NCBI GenBank assembly: GCA_905116865.2
Contig: CAJHNH020002447.1
Location: forward strand, 940,698 to 1,004,697
Length of the DNA: 64,000 nucleotides
Direction of reading: 5' to 3'
Origin: Candidula unifasciata
Taxonomy: Eukaryota; Mollusca; Gastropoda; Stylommatophora; Geomitridae
In this document: piece by piece, positions 53,078-64,000 of the stretch
How the letters are laid out: every line of letters begins with the position of its first letter
Position numbering within the stretch: position 1 is the first letter of the stretch
Notes under the pieces: model-generated
Seen by the model: only the letters and a program-made list of their open reading frames with translations
Databases searched by the model: none
What the model was told of the DNA's origin: nothing
Translations under genes and position numbers: made by a program

Positions 53078-53276
53078 AGAGAAGAAGAAGACAACGAAGA
53101 AGAAGACGAAGAAGAAGAAGAAGAAGAAGAAGAAGAAGAAGGAGGAGGAGGAAAAGAAGAAGAAGAAGAAGAAGAAGAAGAAGAAGACGACAACAAAGAA
53201 GAAGAGGAGAAGAAGAAAAAGAGAAGAAGAAGACGAGAAAAAGAAGACAACAACAAAGAAGTAGAAGAGAAAAATC

Positions 53277-53332
<56 letters not shown>
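53078..53332. repeat. (GAA)n and (AAT)n microsatellites
   Basis: Interrupted (GAA)n at 53078-53270, then (AAT)n at 53278-53332. Poly-Glu, poly-Lys and poly-Ser frames on either strand are repeat artefacts. Confidence 0.95.
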
Positions 53333-53333
<1 letters not shown>

Positions 53334-53339
53334 TACTAG

Positions 53340-53865
53340 GGTGGAGAAGCCCTAAGTACCAAGATAAAAAATAAAGGAAAATAGTTCGTTAGGTGGGGAC
53401 TAGAAACAAGAATATTCTAGTCCAGACACGAGATCTTCTGTGTAAAGTCTAATAAGCCAGGCAACAAATAAATAAACTACACACGCTAACCACAAGCCCT
53501 AATCTGAAGCAAAGCAACTGGAACTATAATTATCACATTTACATCTATTTATTTCACTGAACATCATCTACAGTCTTTCTTCACAAATAGTAATGCATTA
53601 CAATTCACAACGTGCTAGAAAATACCCTACAACAGATGGAACCTATCTTTCGGCCTACACACCTCAACCCACGTTGCGTAAAACCATTGAACGCAACGGA
53701 TAAATCAGAACTACATGTCTCTCGTCCTAAAACCAGTGGCATAAGAGAGCGAAAATGGTCACTCCCGTCTGTTTTATCACTTCCTGACCCCCAAGTTGGC
53801 CAGGTTTTTAGCTCGCTTAAATAAGCCTAATTCAATTTATATAACAGTAGTCCAGCGCCTGTTTC
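53340..53865. other. unique spacer between microsatellites
   Basis: No family recognised; the only open frame of note (53612-53824) has no domain and no splice context that I can support. Confidence 0.4.
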
Positions 53866-54235
53866 AATAATAATAATATTAATAATAAGAATAAGAAGGG
53901 AAGAAGAAGACGACAACGAAGAAGAAAAAGAAGAAAAAGAAGAAGAAGAAGAAGAAGAAGATGAAGAGAAGATAGAAGAAGATAGAAGAAGAAGAAGAAG
54001 AGAGAAAAGAAGAAGAAGAAGAAGAAGAAAGAAGAAGAAGAAGAAGATAGAAGAAAAAGAAGATAGAAGAAAAAGAAGAAGAAAAAGAGAAGAAGAAACG
54101 ACAACAAAGAAAAGAAAGAAGAGAAGAAAGGTAGTAATAATAATAATAATAATAATAATAATATATATATATATAAGAAGAAGAAGAAGAAGAAGAAGAA
54201 GAGGAAGAAAAAGAAGAAGAGAAGAAGAAGATTAG
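53866..54235. repeat. (AAT)n, (GAA)n and (TA)n microsatellite mixture
   Basis: About 370 bp of interrupted GAA repeats framed by short AAT runs and a TA run near 54160. Confidence 0.95.
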
Positions 54236-54302
54236 GACAGAGAGTCAAACAGAAGTTAGATAGAGCGAAAGACAGAGAGACAGAGAAAGACAGAGAAAAG
54301 AG

Positions 54303-54792
<490 letters not shown>

Positions 54793-55079
54793 ATAGAGAG
54801 AGAGAGAGAGAGAGAGAAAGGGGAAGAGAGAGGAAGAGAGAGGAGATTGAGGGACAGACAAAAATAAATGCATTATAATTTAAAAGACAACAAGTTAACA
54901 AACCAAACGAAAGAAGAAACAAGAATAATTTACGACGAACCTAATGGCAGTGATAACAGAAGCCCGCCATTATTTTTACTGCACTGTGACTGCACAACTA
55001 GACAACAAAGAAAACTTGTGGATATTTCTTTGTTTCCAGCCACTGCTGTTCCTGGCACATGTGAAGTCAGGTAAACATT

Positions 55080-55570
55080 TATACATTACAATAATTTGAC
55101 TATTTTCCCTTTTTTTACTATTAGGACTACTGCTAACTTGTTGTATTAAGTGTATCTACTTATCTTGATGTTATCTCTAAAGTTTAAGTATATGTAAACT
55201 TTTTACATGTTTAATGAAAAATTATAGTGTCAAAAAGGTCCTTCTGTATATAAATAGAGAAGGCCGTGTGTCAACATACGGCGTGAAGTCTTTCATTGTC
55301 ATCTTTAAATCTGATGTTAACTAGAAGAGAAATGTTTGTATACTTTCGATCCTAATTCTAATGTTAACTGTTAGTGTCAAGTCTTTTACTTTCGACCTTA
55401 TTTCTAACATTATCCTTTAATTTCACGTCTCTTCCTTTCCACATTATTTCTAATGTTAACATGTAGTGTTAGTTGTATTACGTATCACAAAAGAGCTAAG
55501 GTTATCTTGTAGTGCAGTCTTTTACTTTAGAAATTAATTGTAATATCAGCTTATAGTGTTACACCTTCCA
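55080..55570. other. spacer with loose GTTAACTTGTAGTGTTA elements
   Basis: Diverged early copies of the 48-bp repeat that follows. No gene. Confidence 0.5.
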
Positions 55571-56430
55571 GTTTGGAAAATAATTGTTATCTCAGCTTTA
55601 AGTTTTCAGTCTTTGGAGAATAATTGTTATCTCAGCTTTAAGTTTTCAGTCTTTGGAGAATAATTGTAATGTTAGCTTGTTGTGTTACGTCTCTCAGTCT
55701 TTGGAGAATAATTGAAATGTTAGCTTGTTGTGTTACGTCTCTCAGTCTTTGGAGAATAATTGTAATGTTAGCTTGTTGTGTTACGTCTTTCAGTCTTTGG
55801 AGAATAATTGTAATGTTAGCTTGTAGTGTTACGTCTCTCAGTCTTTGGAGAATAATTGTAATGTTAGCTTGTTGTGTTAATTCTTTCAGTCTGGAGAATA
55901 ATTGTAATGTTAGCTTGTAGTGTTACGTCTCTCAGTCTTTGGAGAATAATTGTAATGTTAGCTTGTTGTGTTAATTCTATCAGTCTGGAGAATAATTGTA
56001 ATGTTAGCTTGTTGTGTTACGTCTTTCAGTCTTTGGAGAATAATTGTAATGTTAGCTTGTAGTGTTACGTCTCTCAGTCTTTGGAGAATAATTGTAATGT
56101 TAGCTTGTTGTGTTAATTCTTTCAGTCTGGAGAATAATTGTAATGTTAGCTTGTAGTGTTAATTCTTTCAGTCTGGAGAATAATTGTAATGTTAGCTTGT
56201 AGTGTTACGTCTCTCAGTCTTTGGAGAATAATTGTAAAGTGTGGTTGTATTATCAAATCTTTCAGTCTTGAGAATAATTGTAATGTGTGGTTGTATTATC
56301 AAGTCTTTCAGTCTGGAGAATAATTGTAATGTGTGGTTGTATTATCAAGTCTTTCAGTCTGGAGAATAATTGTAATGTGTGGTTGTATTATCAAGTCTTT
56401 CAGTCTAGAGAATAATTGTAATCTTTCTTA
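55570..56430. repeat. 48-bp minisatellite
   Basis: About 18 units of TGTAATGTTAGCTTGTTGTG TTACGTCTCTCAGTCTTTGG AGAATAAT, with a 46-bp variant (CAGTCTGGAG) and a distinct sub-family (GTGTGGTTGTATTATCAAGT) in the last five units. Confidence 0.92.
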
Positions 56431-56439
56431 TGACGTGAC

Positions 56440-57190
56440 TGACCCATGTTGAATTGATTTTTCCCCAGACATAACTGACCCATGTTTTATTATTTCTAAC
56501 ACAACTGACCCATATTTTATTATTTCTCACATAACTGACACATGTTTAATTATTTCTAACATAACTGACCCATATTTTATTATTTCTAACACAACTGACC
56601 CATATTTTATTATTTCTCACATAACTGACACATGTTTAATAAATTCTAGCATAACTGACCCATGTTTTGTTATTTCGAACATAACTGACCCATATTTTAT
56701 TATTTTTCACATAACTGACCCATGTTTTATTATTTCTAACATAACTGACCCATATTTTATTATTTCTAACATAACTGACACATATTTTATTATTTCTAAC
56801 ATAACTGACCCATATTTTATTATTTCTAACATAACTGACACATGTTTAATAAATTCTAACATAACCGACCCATGTTTTATTATTTGCAACACAACTGACC
56901 CATGTTTAATTATTTTTAACATAACTGACACATGTTTAATTATTTTTAACATAACTGACCCATGTTTAATTATTTTTAACATAACTGACACATGTTTAAT
57001 TATTTCTAACATAACAGACCCATGTTTTATTATTTCTAACATAACTGATTCATGTTTTATTATTTCTAACATAACTGACACATGTTTAATAAGTTTTAAC
57101 ATAACTGACACATGTTTAATTATTTCTAACATAACTGATTCATGTTTTATTATTTCTAACATAACTGACACATGTTCAATTAATTATTTT
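56440..57190. repeat. 30-bp minisatellite
   Basis: About 24 units of TATTTCTAACATAACTGACC CATGTTTTAT with regular alternation of CCCATATT and ACACATGTTT variants. The 154-codon minus frame with a ten-residue period follows from the unit length. Confidence 0.93.
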
Positions 57191-57299
57191 GGACATAAGT
57201 AACCCGCTTTCATTATCTATAATGTAACTGACTCAGGTTTACTTAATTATTTATGACATAGCTGACATGTTGAATTAATTTTTCTCAGATAATTGACCC

Positions 57300-57390
57300 A
57301 CGTCCAAGAATATGCTATAGCAAAGTGATTAGGTCGCTTGTCTGGCGCTATGATGGTCGCAGGTTTAGTTCATGAGTCCGAGTGTTTTTG
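57300..57390 (+). mobile_element. possible tRNA-derived SINE head
   Basis: ATAGCAAAGTGATTAGGTCG resembles an A box and GGTCGCAGGTTTAGTTCATG a B box at tRNA-like spacing. No body matching SINE A or B follows, so it may be another family or chance. Confidence 0.35.
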
Positions 57391-57589
57391 AGAGTCAAGG
57401 TTTTCTTAGTTACGTGCTTCGTGTGGCTCGTCAGACGAGAAAGAAATGGGGATAATAGAAAGAGAGAAAGAGAGAGAGAGGGGAGAAAAGAGAAAGAAAG
57501 TAGGAGAAGAGAAAGAGAGAGGAGAGAAGAAAGAAAGAAAAAGTCGTGGGGGGGGGGGGGTAGTTATATAGGGGAATTTAGATCGAACC

Positions 57590-58140
57590 AGGAGCCTCCA
57601 TCCTGATTGGACCCTGAGCCCTGGAGCCTCCATCCTGACTGGACCCTGAAGCCTAACCCCTTCTCCGACTGGACCCTGGAGCCTAACCCCTCCTCCGACT
57701 GGACCCTGGAGCCTAACCCCTCCTCCGACTTGACCCTGGAGCCTAACCCCTCCTCTGACTGGACCTTGGAGCCTAACCCCTCCTCCGACTGGACCCTGGA
57801 GCATAACCCCTTCTCCGACTGGACCCTGGAGCCTAACCCCTCCTCTGACTGGACCCTGGAGCCTAACCCCTCCTCCGACTGGACCCTGGAGCCTAACCCC
57901 CCCACTGGACCCTGGAGCCTCAACCTTGACTGGACCCTGGGGCCTCCACCTTGACTGTACCTTAGAGCTTTCCCCCTGACTGGAGCTATGACCCTGGAGC
58001 CTTCACCCTGACTAGACCCAGGACCTGGACCCTCCACCCTGACTAGAGCCTGGAGCCTTCACCCTGACTGGACCCGGGACCCTAGAGCCTCCACCCTGAC
58101 TTGACCCTGTACCCTGGAACCTCCACCCTGACTAAAGCCT
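57590..58140. repeat. 30-bp minisatellite ending at an exon acceptor
   Basis: About 18 units of GGACCCTGGAGCCTAACCCC TCCTCCGACT, becoming irregular after 57900 and reaching to about 58150, directly at the pyrimidine-rich tract of the exon at 58168. Frames through it are artefacts. Confidence 0.9.
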
Positions 58141-58167
58141 GGAGCCTCTGCTTGCTATTCTCCAAAG

Positions 58168-58493
58168 AGGTCTGTTTAGAGATCCAACTGCACAGTCAGC
58201 TTCTGCAACACAACAGTGCCTTTATCAGAGACGAAGAAGGGAATCCAGCGGAAATCAAGAGCGTGGAACTGATCAACCAGACCTCGATACATCCCTGTGT
58301 GAGATGGGAAAGCTTTGCCCATTATGGATCAGCTGTTATTGTCAAAGATGGTTGTCAAGGGAAGTTTAACGTCTGCTATTCTACAGGTGCCCCTCAACCA
58401 TCAGTTCCTATAACAGAATCGCAAGGTAACAAAAGCATCGTTAAACATAGTTTTTCTGTAGTGTAAAGTTATACTGTTGTCCTCAAATAAGTC

Positions 58494-58573
<80 letters not shown>

Positions 58574-60296
58574 TTTACGACCACCTAGTAAGTTATTGAT
58601 TTTTCCATACTCTTACTGAGGGCTCTTCTAAATGCATTTTTTAGTACACTAAATCATTCAGTAAATGCAGTCACTGCAGCCTGGTGCATTATCCTCACAT
58701 TATAAACCGTAACAAAACTAAACCGATTGCAACTCTTTTCAGTTCCCTTCGAAGGAAAGACAGCCTGTGTGATATTGATCTTTTGACCCACAGTGCCGAC
58801 TTGGCTATGTATGCACTGCTTTCACCAGGCAAAATACACACTCACCCACTTGGTGCTTTTAATGGATCAGAAAGAGTTAACGACTCTTAATAGACTGTCA
58901 GAAAGGACCAGGAAATAGTGATTTCTTCCGGCTTTGAGGTTACCATGATCGCAACTTATCTGCTGCCTTTTCACAGCTCAATATCTGTCAGCCGTTCTGG
59001 GGCTTCCACTTCCATGCATACACATCACCACAACAGATGTATCCTCTCACTTACAAACTGCCGTTAAAACATTCGCTTGAAAAACATTCTCCCCAGATCC
59101 CTCCCTGTCTTACGAATTGACTTTGTCACCAGCACGGTTTTCTCTAACTTTTTCAGAGACCTAAAGACGAAACCTTTAGGGCGTTTTGGTCCAGAGTCGC
59201 TTACGTTCCCCCTCTGAGTCCCAATTAGGCATGGTCTTTTATCCTAAATGCAAGACAATTATCAGCACGTTGTTGGAGTGGATAGTTTTTGCATTCCCTA
59301 ATGCTAATTTCCGGATACGCGGCGGACTCACCCCACCTCCCCACAATGTTTCTGGTGTGCATAACGGTGACCTCAAGCCAGTGCCATACACTTCAATTCT
59401 CAAGGTTCCAAAGGTGTTTTCCACAGAAGGTTACGGCCATCAATGCAAGCCTCTCCATTTACAGAATCTGTAACTCTCTTGAGAAACACTTTATCTATTT
59501 AATATGCTAAAACTCGCCTCATGACTTACCGTCCAACACAGCTTTATCTCATGTTTTTTGAGCTACGGCCCTTGCTTGCCACACCTTTTCCTGACTAGTA
59601 TTCATTTCTTGTATTCAAACGCCTCTCAAAGCTTCAGCTGGCCAGACAGACATGTGGATTGTTCTTGGAGATAATCTATGAGTGTTATTGTCTGTTCATG
59701 TCATGTGCTGATGACGGCCTCGAGCCGCAACGTTCACTGGTAATTTCTGACAATGTGAAGCTTACTCTTTTTATTTTTCGTTTAGTTTGATATGTTTTCA
59801 TGATATTTTTTACTCAAAACAATGTTTTCCTGTAATTAATTTAAATAATGGGGACACAACAATACATTGCACAATTTATTGCCGGGCATATTTCGCTGTA
59901 TCAGGTGCGTCACTATAGAATTGTCTGTACTCGCATTATTTATTTATGAATATTGTTTACTGTTAACATCACATTTATATTATCTAACCTAAATGGCCTA
60001 TCTAAGGATTTCCCACATAAAAATATTTAACACCCTCAAATGTTCCCCCACAGACTGCCTGACCGTGCGTCTGCTGAGCCAGGTACGAAAGCCGGCGGAG
60101 AAAACCATCCTGAGATCCGACGGGAAGGGAGATTTGATCGTCAGCATGGCTCTGATAGAGTCCTTCTCAGCCGTTACTTGCATTCTTGGCCTCACTTTCA
60201 ACTACCTAGCCCACAAGGTGGAAGCCAGATACGGCTGCAGGGGAGATTTTCGTGTTTGTTTAGACCCTCTGATAATTTTAGATCCTGATTTGCCAG
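58168..60296 (+). CDS. two exons of an unrecognised protein with duplicated Cys modules (partial gene)
   Basis: Exon 58168-58386 (acceptor CTCCAAAG, donor GTGCCC) and exon 60054-60296 (acceptor CCCCCACAG, donor GTTGGT) are both phase 1-1. Each codes for one roughly 73-80-residue module: VCLEIQLHSQLLQHN...HPCVRW...YGSAVIVKDGCQGKFNVCY and DCLTVRLLSQVRKPA...VTCILG...AHKVEARYGCRGDFRVC. Both share a leading Cys, a middle Cys, GCxGxF and a final Cys. Symmetric phase 1 exons are typical of extracellular mosaic proteins. The GCRxxF end recalls the DUF3011-type repeat, but the match is weak. No signal peptide or further module was found, so the gene continues elsewhere. Function unknown. Confidence 0.6.
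58499..58571. repeat. (TA)n microsatellite
   Basis: About 72 bp of TA dinucleotides in the intron between the two module exons. Confidence 0.95.
58600..60050. other. intron between the two module exons, unassigned
   Basis: Short frames at 58684, 59186 and 59289 have no recognised domain. GATGACGGCCTCGAGCCGCA near 59710 resembles a segment often found near the 3' end of Penelope-like elements (GGCC...GCCGAAACG), but nothing else supports that. Confidence 0.4.
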
Positions 60297-60299
60297 GTT

Positions 60300-61700
60300 G
60301 GTGAAAGGTTTCTTATCCCGTTTACATTGTTTTGACTTGTCCATTAACTTGTACGGATGATGAAATCTGTAGTTGCAGTAATTTTCACAAAAAATGACAT
60401 GTTAAAACCTCATGGTTTATTTGAGATATAGGCCTAAAGTGTTTCTGGAGTTCTTAACCTATATATTTGTTATTTTATTTAACGTATAATAATATATTTA
60501 GGACAGTTGTGTAATTTGTATTAATGTTTCACATATTGCTTTGTTTACACATTTTTAGGGTTGTGATTAGGATGAAAATTGGGCTACGGATATCTAAATA
60601 ACCTTACTAACACTGTGTCATTAAAAAGTGAATTTATTATGTCATTAGTATATTCAGTATTATGGTCTTTATTGTATGGTGTTTTGTCTGGTTTATTCAT
60701 TGTCTAAAATGTGGAAAGCAGTCTTAATTTCCAAATGCGGGTTCACACATTGTAAAGGTAGCTTATGTGAAGCAGCAACTGATGTCTTGATATCGCCCTG
60801 GCTTATGTGAGCCGCCTCAGCAATTCCCATCAGAATCTCATTTGGATCTTAAAGCGTTAGCTGGGTGTTCCGGTTATATGGTATCTACGTACACCGGAGC
60901 CTAGCTGCCAACCAGGACTGACACAACCGGATGACACAATTACAAATGACAAATAGAACCGCTTTGAGGCTAAACCTAACATTTCACACACATATCCACG
61001 ACATGACTAACCCGTTCTTATTGCAGGAAGACAACTATGAGACCACTATGGTCACATGCGAAATATTTTCACATTTCGGAACTATCAAAAAATCAAAAAC
61101 TGTTGTCAGTACTTTTTGGCAAAGTAAAATACTCAAAATTTTAAAACGATAAAAGGTGGTCCAAAAGACGTTGTGTAGAAAAGCTCGCTCTCCTCCGAAA
61201 TACTCCTGGCCAAATCAGAGGGAGATTAAACCAAGAGGAAACACTAAGAAAGAGAAGGAAATAAATACACAGCTTTCAACTGGGTAGTGGACGAGCGGTC
61301 TGATCGAAAGGAAGCATTAAGCCCAGAGACGGCGCAAATACTAGAATTTTCGTCACGAAAGTGACGCAAATAACACAGACCACAAATATAGGTGGAGACT
61401 GTTATCAGCTTCGGCTAGCTAGCGGCAGTCTAAAAGTGGTCGAACTTTTAATTTTTTTTTCTCAAAAAGAATCGGAATCGAAAAAAAAGGAAACAGGAAG
61501 CTGAGGCCCACGTGGGAGATAGAATAGGAGCAGCCACCAAGCCTCAATCTTCAGACAAAAGACAGCAGGTAGCGCAGAAAACACATGTTGGAAGACAATC
61601 TAATATCAGCAACCCTCAGGCAAACTGATAATGAAAAAGCAAAATCAAAAACCTCAATTGTAACTTTCACATCTAAGGTTTAACAAGGTCAGTTTATTAA
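60300..61700. other. region after the second module exon, no gene recognised
   Basis: Mostly A/T-rich. I looked for a third copy of the GCxGxFxVC module with a phase 1 acceptor and did not find one. Confidence 0.45.
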
Positions 61701-61717
61701 AAAAAAATTTGTAGTAA

Positions 61718-61925
61718 TTGTTTCTCCAGTTTGCTGCACACAGGGCTAGTTTTGTCAGTCCTTGTTTCTCCAGTTTGCTGCACACAGGGCTAGTTTTGTC
61801 AGTCCTTGTTTCTCTAGTTTGCTGCACACAGGGCTAATTTTGTCGGTCATTGTTTCTCCAGTTTGCTGCACACAGGGCTAGTTTTGTCAGTCGTTGTTTC
61901 TCTAGTTTGCTGCACACAGGTAAAT
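61718..61925. repeat. 44-bp minisatellite
   Basis: Nearly five copies of TGTTTCTCCAGTTTGCTGCA CACAGGGCTAGTTTTGTCAG TCCT. Confidence 0.93.
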
Positions 61926-62135
61926 GGAAGAATGTCGCCTGTAGCTACAGAGTTATGTGCGGACGGCGACACAGCCGGACAGTTTCCTATCAGCTGTCCG
62001 TACTGGTGGCAGAGCACTTATGGTTTATAACCGTTTGCAATGACGCTGGTTCACATCACCCGACTTTATCTTTTTACTAGGACCCTTTGACCTCAGTATA
62101 TTATTAGGCATGTAAAATACTTGGTTTGCTTTGTC

Positions 62136-62530
62136 GGCTATCCTCCAAATAACGGCCACATATTATGGCGGCCAAGAAAAGACCCTGACAGGGCCTCAAT
62201 CACATGTAAAATGCGGACTTCCATGAGAGTATTCCTAGCGCCGCTACTCGCGGCGCGGAGGGGTGGGTGTAAACTAGATGGCTGGGATTCACAAGCAAAT
62301 AAAAAAGAGGTACCAGCTGCTCGTGAGTCCCAGCCATCTAGTTTAGCCACCCTCCCCGCCACGCGTAGCGGCGCGGGGAAACTCTCGGCGGTGACTTTAA
62401 CTCGGCGGAAGCTTCTCCGGGGTATGCGGAATAGTCGCCAAAAAAAGGTCCGCAATTTGGATATGACTGAGGCCCTGTCAGGGTCTTTTCTTAGCCGCCA
62501 TAATATGCAGCCGTTATTTAAAAGATAGCC
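62136..62530. mobile_element. foldback MITE family E, complete copy 2
   Basis: Bounded by GCTTTGTC (62128-62135) and GCTTTGTT (62531-62538), an 8-bp duplication with one difference. The left end GGCTATCCTCCAAATAACGG is the inverse of the right end. Long inverted arms include AAGAAAAGACCCTGACAGGG, and the centre holds the same hairpin as copy 1 (ACTAGATGGCTGGGATTCAC against GTGAGTCCCAGCCATCTAGT). 395 bp; no transposase. Confidence 0.88.
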
Positions 62531-62539
62531 GCTTTGTTT

Positions 62540-63190
62540 GTTTTTAATGTTGCATCTTTTCAGACTCCCTATCTGAATTGAGTTTACTTCCGAGATCTTT
62601 CAGCTTCTAGTGCTTCATCGTTTTTAAGATAACTGTGCTTTCTGTTCGCTAATTACTTCTCATTACTTAATTTTACTGGTTTTTTATCTTGAGTCTTATC
62701 TAAAGAGATACTGTCGAAAGTGTTTTCAATATTTTGATGAGCATACACAAAGCGACTTGACATAAGACTTATGTCATCTGCGTAGTCCAAATCCTCTAAC
62801 ATCAAAGTAAGCGACCATTTGATACCACCGTTTCTTTCTTGTTATCCGCATAGTATAATTTTTATTTTGAAGATGTTTGGAGATCTATTGACGTCTAGCA
62901 CTCACTATGGAGTCGGCAGCTTAATTTGTGATTGACTGGTAAAGCTCTGTAAATCAGTGTAATTATGATTCTATTTTTCTGTGCTTTTAAGAAATATCTA
63001 GAAATTTGGAAACACGGAATTGAATTTGCAATTTCGTCGATGATGGCGTCTGCAGTTGGCGAAAACATTTGGTGAGTTTATATTCTGTATACCATCTACC
63101 TTACCTACTTTACGCTGGCATAAATTAAATTATACAAGATGGCATAATTTTAATTATACATTATAGTGATTGCAGTATACATTCTGGTGG
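62540..63190. other. unassigned
   Basis: No recognisable repeat family or exon. Confidence 0.45.
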
Positions 63191-63196
63191 ATGGGC

Positions 63197-63219
63197 ACAC
63201 ACACACACACACACACACA

Positions 63220-63300
<81 letters not shown>
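63197..63300. repeat. (CA)n then (TA)n microsatellite
   Basis: (CA)n at about 63197-63220, then (TA)n to 63298. Confidence 0.95.
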
Positions 63301-63301
<1 letters not shown>

Positions 63302-63691
63302 TGTGTATACGATTTTACTAGACAATTTGAAGTTCGGTGGTCTGCTATTACTTATGAACAGCCTTCCCTGGATACATTTGCCGAAATCAACTCAAAGCGT
63401 CTGCTATCTAATCTTCCGTAGCTGGGGCTGTAACCGGGTATCTCGGAATTACAAATCACATTCACATCACCTGTCACAGAAACCGTTTTGCAATGAATTT
63501 GATAAAGGCATGACTGTATGATCGTTTAGAAACTAAAAATTACTATTCAATTGCCCCGTGAATCCCCGTAGCCATGCGGTTTCTATGTTTCTGGCTTCTT
63601 GTTTAACCCTGGGTTATTCAACTGATTTTCCGCAGACCGAATATGTCTAGCAAGTGGCCGGCGGATCATTGCCAGTTGTATAATATTAAAA

Positions 63692-63925
63692 CAGGAGTCG
63701 CCGTGGCGTTGGCGGCTAGACGCCCGTCTGCGGATCAAAAGGTCGTTGGTTCGCGTCCTGGCGGAGCCGGACTTTTTTCAGCCTTGAGTGGGTACCAGGT
63801 GTAGCATTGGGAAGTAAAGGCGACCACATCACCCACCAAGTACCGATTAGTCTATAAAAATATATGTCTAGCCCTATATAGCCAATAAGCCTAAAGGCGT
63901 GGAAAAGGGCCCTGTACTAAACATT
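63692..63925 (+). mobile_element. tRNA-derived SINE family A, full copy
   Basis: Head GAGTCGCCGTGGCGTTGGCG with B-box-like GGTCGTTGGTTCGCGTCC, then GGCGGAGCCGGACTTTTTTC, AGCCTTGAGTGGGTACCAGG, CACCCACCAAGTACCGATTA and the end AAGGCGTGGAAAAGGGCCCT. A short internal deletion removes the segment after TTTTTTC compared with the 31547 copy. Confidence 0.85.
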
Positions 63926-64000
63926 ATATTACAGCTCTCTACGCTGGGGCTTGGGACTCTGACCTGCGATGATTCACGATTTCAACATTTTGGCCCCTTG

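Noticed and set aside
53039..53374. Poly-Glu and poly-Asn frame resembling an acidic protein
   Set aside because: Pure translation of (GAA)n and (AAT)n microsatellites; the opposite strand is equally open.
55040..55070. Possible 31-base exon between TTTCCAG and GTAAAC
   Set aside because: The splice sites are good but the phase does not connect convincingly to a known exon. One frame (PLLFLAHVKSG, phase 1 out) could suit the gene at 58168, but there is no further support.
58101..58167. Extension of the module exon upstream from the ATG at 58101
   Set aside because: The upstream codons belong to the 30-bp minisatellite, and a good acceptor at 58167 gives the phase that matches the second exon.
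59690..59760. Penelope-like element remnant suggested by GGCCTCGAGCCGCAACGTTC
   Set aside because: Only a short nucleotide motif; no reverse transcriptase or GIY-YIG sequence nearby.

Overview
The window is animal genomic DNA, most likely from a mollusc and plausibly a heterobranch gastropod. It shows GT-AG introns, metazoan gene families, many non-LTR and DNA transposon remnants, tRNA-derived SINEs and very abundant minisatellites. The taxon is inferred: the mollusc guess rests on repeat style and on a SPIN-type hAT element, a family known from tetrapods, a triatomine bug and a pond snail. No prokaryotic operon, CRISPR array or phage structure was seen.

Three host genes can be read, all on the + strand. 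(1) A complete eIF4E gene (12457-23802) has seven coding exons whose phases join into 217 residues, the same length and numbering as the human protein. (2) A mercaptopyruvate sulfurtransferase gene (MPST; 34867-40382) has three coding exons giving 292 residues and a CGSG active-site loop; a 5' non-coding or targeting-peptide exon probably lies upstream. (3) Two symmetric phase 1-1 exons (58168-58386 and 60054-60296) encode duplicated Cys-containing modules ending in GCxGxFxVC, part of an unrecognised, probably secreted or extracellular protein that continues outside what can be read here.

Layout. 1-11.7 kb: minisatellites, an RTE-like LINE remnant and a 3 kb I-superfamily-like LINE with RNase H. 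11.8-24 kb: eIF4E, with LINE, SINE and minisatellite insertions in its introns. 24-33.4 kb: transposon-rich, with a LINE interrupted by another LINE, a hAT element interrupted by a LINE, a SINE with a clean 13-bp target duplication and a foldback MITE. 34.8-40.4 kb: MPST, with two homogeneous minisatellites and a Tigger/pogo element in its introns. 40.5-47.5 kb: dispersed repeats, a SPIN element, telomere-like sequence and minisatellites. 47.7-52.7 kb: a degraded gag-protease region of an LTR retrotransposon and a hAT transposase pseudogene, both on the minus strand. 53-58.1 kb: an almost unbroken run of micro- and minisatellites up to the acceptor of the third gene. 58-64 kb: that gene, a second foldback MITE and a SINE.

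The host genes are unrelated in function (cap-dependent translation, cysteine/H2S metabolism, a probable extracellular protein). The most notable points are the SPIN element, the foldback MITE family with 8-bp target duplications, a minisatellite apparently grown from the eIF4E exon 5 splice acceptor, the gag-like protein with repeated CX2CX3HX5C modules, and the unrecognised duplicated-module gene.
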